A stretch of 5,802 nt of DNA from Dehalococcoidia bacterium (GTDB taxonomy: Bacteria > Chloroflexota > Dehalococcoidia > Dehalococcoidales > Fen-1064): NCBI GenBank assembly GCA_003153955.1, contig PMCB01000121.1, forward strand, positions 20,558 through 26,359, read 5' to 3'. Shown one piece after another: positions 1 to 3,728 of the stretch (position 1 is its first letter; each line of letters opens with the position of its first letter). A program made the position numbers and the translations under genes. A model generated the notes under the pieces. The model had not been told where the DNA came from. It saw only the letters and a program-made list of their open reading frames with translations, and made no database searches.

Positions 1-1
1 G

Positions 2-289
2 CGGATCAAAGCAAGTCAGTCCGCTGTTGTCAATGTTCCGAACCTTGAACGGTTTATTAAAGATTTGCAGGATAAATTACCATCATTAGATTTTGCTGGA
101 AAGCGCCTCGCTTTAGATATGCTTGGAACCACAGTTTACATTGATGATCAGAATGTAGAGATAATTGGTACGATTGAGCCTGATAGTAATCCAAGCATTG
201 TGTCCCAATCATCCCGATGTTCGTGCAGTGGTAATTATTTTGTTCTCACGGATTTGCAACGGTTCTTATTATTGGGCTCCTGTACTTAA
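2..289 (+). CDS. Large serine recombinase, C-terminal end (partial at left edge)
   Basis: The frame is open from the left edge to a TAA at 287-289, giving 95 residues that lack the catalytic N-terminal domain. The visible part matches the end of large serine recombinases (resolvase/invertase superfamily, DNA strand exchange through a serine-DNA link). A short helix-forming segment (LERFIKDLQDKLPSLDF) is followed by GKRLALDMLGTTVYIDD and VEIIGTIEP, which resembles the usual pattern of 'F..KR..L..L...V.+....+.I.G.I' before the stop. The last ~35 residues after GTIEP are rich in Ser and Cys and do not look like a recombinase tail; they may be read-through past a lost stop or simply a lineage-specific end. 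There is no internal start to choose, because the true start lies outside the window. The gene probably marks the end of an integrated element or a relic. Recognition rests on a short motif, so the family call is moderate. Confidence 0.55.
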   Translation, partial: RIKASQSAVVNVPNLERFIKDLQDKLPSLDFAGKRLALDMLGTTVYIDDQNVEIIGTIEPDSNPSIVSQSSRCSCSGNYFVLTDLQRFLLLGSCT

Positions 290-396
290 TTTGTATATTG
301 GGAAGAGACAAAAGAGATGGGGCGCTGGAAAAGCATTAACACTGGATAAACCATCACAGTCAATGATTGGGTATTAACATCACAACTCAATCCGGA
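290..396. other. Intergenic gap between convergent recombinase end and maf
   Basis: About 107 bases separate the recombinase end (+) from the Maf stop (-), two genes that converge. No hairpin with a T-run is visible for either direction. A 10-bp perfect palindrome, AATCCGGATT at 389-398, overlaps the Maf stop codon but has no loop and no T-run. If the recombinase belongs to an integrated element, an attachment core could lie here, but one boundary alone cannot show it. Confidence 0.4.
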
Positions 397-990
397 TTAT
401 TTGGTCAAATTCCAGCCCAGTACACTAATCCCAAATTCTCGCAAAGCTTCCGCCAGAGCGTTTAGCGGCAGCCCCACCACATTGTAATAATCACCCTCGA
501 TTTTCTCCACAATCACTGCCCCCAGCCCCTGGATGCCGTAGGCCCCGGCCTTGTCCAGCGGTTCGCCGGTCCGCACATAGGCGTCAATTTCCTGCTTTGA
601 TAATTTTTTAACGTAAACCGTAGTACTGACCGTGCCGGAAACAATTTTATTCGTGGCGGTATCCAAAACCGTAAAACCGGTGATGACTTCATGGGACTTT
701 CCGCTGATTTGGGCCAGCATCTTGCGGGCTTCAACGACGGTGTGCGGTTTACCCAGCAGCTTCGTGCCGATAACCCCGATGGTATCCGCCGCGATAATTA
801 CGGCGTCTTTGTGTCTGGAAGCGACCGCGTGGGCTTTTTCGATTGATATCCGCCGCACTATTTCATCCGGTTTCAATGCGGGGTCGATTTCTTCGGCGCA
901 GTTGCCGGCATCGACCTCAAATTTCAGGCCGATTTTTTGCAGCAATTCCTTGCGCCGCGGCGACGCCGATGCCAGTACGATTTTTCTCAT
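397..990 (-). CDS. maf: Maf-family nucleotide pyrophosphatase (YhdE-like)
   Basis: A 197-residue protein, the normal full length for Maf. Maf proteins are cytoplasmic house-cleaning enzymes that hydrolyse non-canonical or excess nucleoside triphosphates to the monophosphate and pyrophosphate; they are linked to septum inhibition in Bacillus. Visible signatures are LASASPRRKELL at residues 6-17 (phosphate-binding SxSPRR), EKAHA at 51-55 with Lys52, AADT at 67-70 with the catalytic Asp69, GKP at 80-82, and DKAGAYGIQGLGA at 146-158 with Gln154, then GDYYNVVGLPL at 166-176. The Arg12/Lys52/Gln154 set corresponds to that of E. coli YhdE, whose substrates are dTTP and UTP, rather than YceF (m7GTP); substrate is therefore an inference. 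The ATG at 990 has only a weak AGG about 7 bases upstream, and is chosen because the conserved N-terminus begins there. It lies 57 bases downstream of the FKBP gene, probably in the same transcript. Confidence 0.95.
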   Translation of the reverse strand: MRKIVLASASPRRKELLQKIGLKFEVDAGNCAEEIDPALKPDEIVRRISIEKAHAVASRHKDAVIIAADTIGVIGTKLLGKPHTVVEARKMLAQISGKSHEVITGFTVLDTATNKIVSGTVSTTVYVKKLSKQEIDAYVRTGEPLDKAGAYGIQGLGAVIVEKIEGDYYNVVGLPLNALAEALREFGISVLGWNLTK

Positions 991-1047
991 ATCAGAACCT
1001 GCGGGTAAACTGAATAATTTTCAATCGAAATGCGGCTGTTTTACCGG

Positions 1048-1749
1048 CTATTGTGCCGGATTAATCGCCAGCATCGTAATTACAAAAGTTAAATCCTGCC
1101 CCGCTAACGGATTACTGGCACTCGGGGTAGCGCCGTAAGCCTGTGCGGCCGGAATCTTTACAGTTTTGGTCTCGCCCACATTCATCCCTGTGACAGCGTT
1201 GTCAAAACCCTCAATAACCTGGCCGGTGCCGAGCGTAAACGTGAAAGGCTTGCCGGTGCCCACGGTTGTCTGGTACACCGTACCGTCAGCCAGTTTCAGC
1301 GTGTAATCTACCTGGACGGTAAACCCGGCGCGCGCGATGGTCGGTTGCATCTGAAGCAGTGTGATGACAAATGTCAGATTCTGGCCGGCTAACGGGTTGC
1401 TGGCGCTCTTCTGTTTGCCGTAGGCATCCTTCGCCGCGATTTTCACCGTTTTGGTTTGCCCGATTGCCATACCTGTAACCGCAGCATCAAAACCGGCAAT
1501 CACCTGGCCTACTCCCAGTTCAAACTGGAAAGGCTGACCGGTACCCACAGTTGTCTGATAGACGGTGCCGTTTGACAGTTTTAAAGTATAATCCACCTGG
1601 ACTGTATCGCCTCCTTGCGCGGTGGGCGTTCCCGGCGGCAGGGGCGTAGTTGTAGCGGTGGTTGTAGCAGTTTTGGAACAACCGGCCGATATTAATACGA
1701 TTCCGGCTAGTAAGGATATCGCCAGAACAAAATAAAGTATTTTCTTCAC
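1048..1749 (-). CDS. Secreted lipoprotein with two FKBP-type peptidyl-prolyl isomerase domains
   Basis: 233 residues. Residues 1-23 form a signal peptide (MKK, then a hydrophobic run) ending at Cys24 in ISAGC, a slightly off-consensus lipobox, so the mature protein is probably lipid-anchored outside the membrane. A Thr/Pro linker (27-44) follows, then two FKBP domains at about 48-133 and 143-228. FKBPs catalyse cis-trans isomerisation of proline peptide bonds and assist folding of exported proteins. Each copy shows VQVDYTLKL, GTVYQTT, PF.F.LG, GQVI.GFD, AVTGM, AYG and LTFVIT. Relative to FKBP12, the Tyr26, Val55-Ile56, Tyr82 and Phe99 positions are kept, Trp59 is Phe, and the Phe36-Asp37 pair is Tyr-Gln in both copies. 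The copies agree at about 64 of 83 positions by hand alignment, indicating an internal duplication. The start codon is GTG (1749-1747), supported by AGGAG at 1760-1756 with a 6-base spacer. It lies 32 bases after the Smr gene. A 5-bp hairpin (1044-1059) spans its stop codon but lacks a T-run. Confidence 0.93.
   Translation of the reverse strand: MKKILYFVLAISLLAGIVLISAGCSKTATTTATTTPLPPGTPTAQGGDTVQVDYTLKLSNGTVYQTTVGTGQPFQFELGVGQVIAGFDAAVTGMAIGQTKTVKIAAKDAYGKQKSASNPLAGQNLTFVITLLQMQPTIARAGFTVQVDYTLKLADGTVYQTTVGTGKPFTFTLGTGQVIEGFDNAVTGMNVGETKTVKIPAAQAYGATPSASNPLAGQDLTFVITMLAINPAQ
1063..1320 (-). repeat. FKBP domain copy 2 (internal tandem duplication)
   Basis: This is the DNA for residues 144-229, the second in-frame copy at 285-base offset from the first. 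The largest divergence between copies is in the segment after AYG (KQKSAS against ATPSAS) and at the strand after PF, where the surface charge changes. There is no gap between the copies beyond a short linker (about residues 134-143). Confidence 0.85.
1348..1605 (-). repeat. FKBP domain copy 1 (internal tandem duplication)
   Basis: This is the DNA for residues 49-134 of the lipoprotein. It is the first of two in-frame copies offset by exactly 285 bases (95 codons). Similarity is clear at DNA level too, for example CTAACGGGTTGCTGGCGCTC here against CTAACGGATTACTGGCACTC in copy 2. Differences cluster at third positions and at a few surface codons, so the duplication is not brand new. Confidence 0.85.
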
Positions 1750-1781
1750 TTTGAGCTCCTGAATATTTTTACCGAAATATA

Positions 1782-2069
1782 TTAATCGCTGAGTTCAACT
1801 TGTGTCGCCCCGGCGCCGCCGTGCTGTGGGTCGGCCGGCCTTTGGGACCGGACCAGTGCGTGCTTCGATAAATAACGCCTCATTTCCTGACGCAAAACGC
1901 CCGTGCCCTTTCCGTGAACCACCCATACCCGGTAATGTCCCGCTTGAAATGCCCGGTAAATGAATTCTTCCAGCTTGGGAATCGCTTCATCCACGGTCAG
2001 ACCGTGCAGGTCGATTTCATCTCCCACACGCTCGGTTTTGGCTTTACTCATATTTTTGTTGGTTAGCAT
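1782..2069 (-). CDS. Stand-alone Smr-domain protein
   Basis: 95 residues, almost entirely one Smr domain (the small MutS-related domain found at the C-terminus of MutS2 and also as free proteins). Smr domains bind or cut nucleic acids; MutS2 Smr cleaves mRNA on collided ribosomes or nicks DNA. Visible motifs are IDLHGLTVDEA at 19-29 (the LDLHG motif), VWVVHGKGTGVLR at 48-60 (the HGxGxGxLR motif), and HGGAGATQVEL at 83-93, which closes the fold. There is no MutS ATPase part, so the protein is a free Smr and not a MutS2 fragment cut by the window. Two starts are possible: ATG at 2069, or Met7 at 2051, where the compact MSKAKTER N-terminus begins. Neither has a Shine-Dalgarno sequence. It is the first gene of a probable leftward unit with the FKBP lipoprotein and Maf. 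Cytoplasmic; the exact substrate is not evident. Confidence 0.9.
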   Translation of the reverse strand: MLTNKNMSKAKTERVGDEIDLHGLTVDEAIPKLEEFIYRAFQAGHYRVWVVHGKGTGVLRQEMRRYLSKHALVRSQRPADPQHGGAGATQVELSD

Positions 2070-2076
2070 TTTATAA

Positions 2077-2091
2077 ATTATACCATGACTT
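2077..2091 (-). promoter_or_regulatory. Extended -10 promoter of the Smr-FKBP-Maf unit
   Basis: Reading the minus strand, TGG-TATAAT gives a perfect TATAAT at 2082-2077 preceded by the extended -10 TGn. There is no convincing -35 at 16-18 bases. The expected transcription start, about 7 bases downstream, falls at or within a base or two of the ATG at 2069, so the mRNA would be leaderless or have an ~18-base leader for the ATG at 2051. Confidence 0.55.
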
Positions 2092-2167
2092 TACGCTAAA
2101 ACCGGATAAAACGGCTTTTTGAGGTTCCAGGGCGATTGCAAATACTGAATTTTCTTGAATCCATAAA

Positions 2168-2185
2168 CCGTCATGAATTCGTCAT
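2168..2185 (+). promoter_or_regulatory. Two 11-bp-spaced TCAT heptamers, candidate response-regulator site
   Basis: CCGTCAT (2168-2174) and TCGTCAT (2179-2185) are direct repeats whose starts are exactly 11 bases apart, with an AT-rich 4-base spacer (GAAT). They resemble the PhoB half-site CTGTCAT and the array upstream of the response regulator at 2967-3006. They lie about 42 bases upstream of the -10 at 2228. Only two copies, so chance cannot be excluded. Confidence 0.45.
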
Positions 2186-2203
2186 ATTCTGCCTTAATTA
2201 TTT

Positions 2204-2233
2204 ATGACTTTGTTATTATTCGCCCGATATAAT
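2204..2233 (+). promoter_or_regulatory. Probable sigma-70-type promoter of the small-protein pair
   Basis: The -10 is a perfect TATAAT at 2228-2233. A -35 candidate, ATGACT at 2204-2209, matches TTGACA at 4 of 6 positions with an 18-base spacer. The transcription start is expected near 2240, leaving a leader of about 36 bases before the ATG at 2276. No riboswitch-like structure is seen in the leader. Confidence 0.5.
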
Positions 2234-2275
2234 TAGGGACCATCAATAATAGAAGAGTAGTAAAAGGGGTGGAAT

Positions 2276-2431
2276 ATGGGACTGATATTAGGCATCGGCA
2301 TCGTTCTCTTGATTTTATGGGCGCTGGGTCTCTTCGTTTTCAGTTGGGGAGCGATTATTTACGTCGCGCTGGTCGTAGCCGTAATTTTAATCGTCATCTG
2401 GCTGATTCGTGCTGTATTCCGAAGGGCTTAG
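2276..2431 (+). CDS. lmo0937/DUF5670-like small membrane protein
   Basis: 51 residues. Two hydrophobic segments (about residues 3-22 and 26-44) are joined by a tight turn at SWGA (23-26), and the protein ends with a basic tail (RAVFRRA). The pattern 'I-L-W-A-L-G-L-F' followed by a second helix with 'IWLIR' and terminal arginines fits the short lmo0937/DUF5670 family, membrane proteins of unknown function; the Listeria namesake is known as a stress-regulon gene. Start ATG at 2276 is set by AAAAGGGG (2262-2269) with a 6-base spacer. It is the first gene of a pair with the 35-residue gene 26 bases downstream. It is not explained by any longer frame on either strand. The family assignment is from pattern memory; the coding call is stronger than the function. 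Confidence 0.8.
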   Translation: MGLILGIGIVLLILWALGLFVFSWGAIIYVALVVAVILIVIWLIRAVFRRA

Positions 2432-2443
2432 CCGTCCTTTAAC

Positions 2444-2451
2444 AAAGGAGG
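2444..2451 (+). promoter_or_regulatory. Strong ribosome binding site of the 35-residue gene
   Basis: AAAGGAGG lies 6 bases before the ATG at 2458. It is among the best Shine-Dalgarno matches in the window and is the main reason for accepting so short a reading frame. Confidence 0.75.
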
Positions 2452-2457
2452 CTTGAT

Positions 2458-2565
2458 ATGAACGTATTATGGAAAAAACTGAAATTCAGGGTCCATTGGT
2501 TGACTATGTCTGACCGGCAAAAGTACGGATATCTGTGGTTGCGCACGGCTGAACACCTGAAATGA
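2458..2565 (+). CDS. Unrecognised basic 35-residue protein
   Basis: 35 residues from ATG at 2458 to TGA at 2563-2565. The family is not recognised. The sequence carries 8 Lys/Arg against 2 acidic residues (net about +6), three Trp (5, 14, 27) and two Tyr. Residues 1-15 (MNVLWKKLKFRVHWL) could form a cationic amphipathic helix; residues 16-22 (TMSDRQK) look like a helix cap and turn; residues 23-35 form a second aromatic stretch. There is no transmembrane helix, but membrane-surface binding is plausible. The gene follows the DUF5670-like gene by 26 bases and has an excellent ribosome binding site, so it is probably co-transcribed with it. It could be a partner of that membrane protein or a separate small regulator; neither is shown. 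Chance is possible for a frame this short, but the ribosome binding site and position argue against it. Confidence 0.6.
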   Translation: MNVLWKKLKFRVHWLTMSDRQKYGYLWLRTAEHLK

Positions 2566-2567
2566 AG

Positions 2568-2597
2568 CGGAGCTTATTATTATCTCAATAAGTTCCG
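2568..2597 (+). terminator. Hairpin just after the small-protein pair, possible weak terminator or mRNA stabiliser
   Basis: CGGAGCTTATT (2568-2578) pairs with AATAAGTTCCG (2587-2597), an 11-bp stem with one G-U wobble and an 8-base loop, starting 3 bases after the stop codon of the 35-residue gene. No T-run follows on either strand, so it is not a standard intrinsic terminator. Its position suggests 3'-end protection or a factor-assisted stop. It also lies downstream of the 69-residue gene on the minus strand. Confidence 0.4.
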
Positions 2598-2647
2598 GAT
2601 ATACGGTCGGGCTGTTTTATTAGCGGCCGTTGTTCTGAAATGCTGTG

Positions 2648-2857
2648 TTATTTCTTCTTCACCTGGATATAAACGAAGACGAATGTCGCGATACCGCCGA
2701 TGGTGGCGAATATATCGCAAAAATACCATGGTAGAAAAGTCCATCCGCTGTCCAGTCTGAATACAACCGATTCGAAGATCATGGACAGCATTGCCCAGAA
2801 TATGACGATGGCAATACCGATTGCAATCAGGCTCCAGGTTCTTGCTTTAGCTGTCAT
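2648..2857 (-). CDS. Unrecognised 69-residue two-helix membrane protein
   Basis: The start is placed at the ATG at 2857 because GGAGG (2870-2866) sits 8 bases upstream; a longer frame from 2899 would add 14 residues but would contain that ribosome binding site. From 2857 the protein begins MTAKART and has two hydrophobic segments, about residues 8-28 and 47-65, and ends KKK. The positive-inside rule puts both ends in the cytoplasm, with an outside loop of about 17 residues holding ESVVFRLDSGWTF. A single Cys is present at residue 47, at the start of the second helix. The family is not recognised; it resembles many small envelope proteins only in general layout. It is transcribed divergently from the two-component genes, from a promoter at 2917-2945. 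Coding confidence comes from the ribosome binding site, the clean start and the two-helix pattern. Confidence 0.72.
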   Translation of the reverse strand: MTAKARTWSLIAIGIAIVIFWAMLSMIFESVVFRLDSGWTFLPWYFCDIFATIGGIATFVFVYIQVKKK

Positions 2858-2916
2858 TTTTATATCCTCCCAGGCATAAATTAATGACGCAGGGTTCATT
2901 TACGTCGCTCATCTTA

Positions 2917-2945
2917 ATTATATCGCTGTCAGGTCTGACATTCAG
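2917..2945 (-). promoter_or_regulatory. Probable promoter of the 69-residue membrane protein gene
   Basis: On the minus strand a perfect TATAAT occupies 2922-2917. At 17 bases upstream is CTGAAT (2945-2940), a weak -35 matching 3 of 6 positions. The transcription start is expected near 2910, giving a leader of about 50 bases to the ATG at 2857. The spacer is filled by a palindrome (2927-2940), which suggests regulation. Confidence 0.45.
2927..2940. promoter_or_regulatory. Operator-like palindrome TGTCAG-GT-CTGACA
   Basis: A perfect 6-bp inverted repeat with a 2-base centre lies in the spacer between the -35 and -10 of the leftward promoter. That is a typical place for a dimeric repressor, or for a MerR-type activator. 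No cognate regulator is identified in the window. Confidence 0.4.
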
Positions 2946-2966
2946 TATCCATCCGGTTGGAACGCG

Positions 2967-3006
2967 CGGTCATCTCCCGTTCATGTTACTTTCATGTTCC
3001 GTTCAT
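2967..3006 (+). promoter_or_regulatory. Four 11-bp-period heptamers upstream of the response regulator, Pho-box-like operator
   Basis: CGGTCAT (2967-2973), CGTTCAT (2978-2984), CTTTCAT (2989-2995) and CGTTCAT (3000-3006) are direct repeats at an exact 11-base period with 4-base spacers CTCC, GTTA and GTTC. OmpR/PhoB regulators bind head-to-tail to repeats of this period (PhoB half-site CTGTCAT). The last repeat ends 10 bases before the -10 at 3017 and the array covers the place of the -35, as at PhoB-activated promoters. Autoregulation by the adjacent regulator is the natural inference. Confidence 0.75.
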
Positions 3007-3016
3007 CTTTTTTCTG

Positions 3017-3022
3017 TATAAT
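3017..3022 (+). promoter_or_regulatory. -10 element of the two-component operon
   Basis: A perfect TATAAT. No -35 consensus occurs 16-18 bases upstream (ATGTTC at 2994-2999), consistent with a promoter that needs an activator bound at the heptamer array. Transcription is expected to start near 3029. Confidence 0.65.
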
Positions 3023-3056
3023 GTAGGTAATGTGAAAACGTGACAAGGAGGCAGCT

Positions 3057-3728
3057 ATGCGTGTACTTGTGGTGGAAGATGAAAGACGGCTCGCCGGTAT
3101 TATCAAGCGCGGCCTGATCGAAGAGGGGTACGCTGTCGACACAGTCTATGACGGCGAGGAAGCGCAATACATGGGAGAAACAACCTCCTATGATATTATT
3201 ATCCTCGATATCATGCTGCCGAAGAAAGACGGTATCGCCGTCTGCAAGGAATTGCGCGCCAAAAAAATCAATACTCCCATCCTGATGTTAACTGCCCGCG
3301 ACAGCGTCGAGGACCGTGTCAAAGGCCTCGATTCCGGCGCCGACGATTACATGATCAAGCCCTTCGCTTTCAGCGAATTATTAGCCCGCATCCGCGCTTT
3401 GCTGCGCCGTGAAACATTATCCAAAACTCCCCGCATGCAGGTCGGTGAACTTATCCTCGATACATTAACCCGGGAAGCCTGGCGCGGCGACCGGAAAATT
3501 GAGCTGACCACTAAAGAATATTCGATACTGGAATATTTTATGTCCCATCCCAACATGGTCATCACCAGGACGATGCTGGAGGAGAACGCTTGGGATTATG
3601 AATACGACAGTATGTCCAACATTATTGATGTCTATATCCGCCGCCTCCGCCGTAAAATCGATGGAGATACGGACGACAGCCTGATTCAAACCGTCAGGGG
3701 CGCAGGCTACCGTCTGAAAACGACATGA
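3057..3728 (+). CDS. OmpR/PhoB-family response regulator
   Basis: 223 residues, full length for the family. A receiver domain (about 1-115) carries the acidic pocket Glu7-Asp8, the phospho-acceptor Asp51 in ILDIMLP, Thr79 in LTA, and Lys101 in DDYMIKPF. A winged-helix DNA-binding domain (about 127-223) shows ELTTKEYSILEYF, the recognition region NIIDVYIRRLRRKI, and the closing wing QTVRGAGYRL. The protein is a cytoplasmic transcription factor activated by phosphorylation from its kinase. The receiver and its kinase partner look most like the CopR/CusR/MprA branch, often linked to metals or envelope stress, but the signal is not visible. AAGGAGG at 3045-3051 sits 5 bases before the ATG. The stop overlaps the kinase start (ATGA, 3725-3728), so translation is coupled. 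Its own promoter holds a four-repeat binding array. Confidence 0.96.
   Translation: MRVLVVEDERRLAGIIKRGLIEEGYAVDTVYDGEEAQYMGETTSYDIIILDIMLPKKDGIAVCKELRAKKINTPILMLTARDSVEDRVKGLDSGADDYMIKPFAFSELLARIRALLRRETLSKTPRMQVGELILDTLTREAWRGDRKIELTTKEYSILEYFMSHPNMVITRTMLEENAWDYEYDSMSNIIDVYIRRLRRKIDGDTDDSLIQTVRGAGYRLKTT

Noticed and set aside
330..360. Short frame beginning MGRWKSINTG
   Set aside because: It has only ten residues, no clear Shine-Dalgarno core and no context.
165..377. 70-residue frame overlapping the recombinase end
   Set aside because: It starts inside the recombinase frame, has no ribosome binding site and no recognisable pattern. It was also considered as a frameshifted recombinase tail, but it shows no recombinase-like continuation.
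389..398. AATCCGGATT palindrome as a terminator or attachment core
   Set aside because: It has no loop and no T-run, and a second copy that would define an attachment site is not visible in the window.
1044..1059. CCGGC-TATTGT-GCCGG hairpin at the FKBP stop as a terminator
   Set aside because: The stem is only 5 bp and no T-run follows on the minus strand, so read-through into maf is more likely.
632..1138. 168-residue + strand frame opposite maf
   Set aside because: It is a shadow of the strongly conserved Maf and FKBP genes on the other strand, with Ser/Ile-rich low-information sequence.
2858..2899. Upstream extension of the 69-residue membrane protein to 83 residues
   Set aside because: The added 14 codons contain the good GGAGG ribosome binding site of the inner ATG and have no ribosome binding site of their own.
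2893..2912. GGTTCAT and CGCTCAT as further heptamers of the operator array
   Set aside because: Their starts are 13 bases apart and out of phase with the 11-bp array at 2967-3006, so they are probably chance matches.
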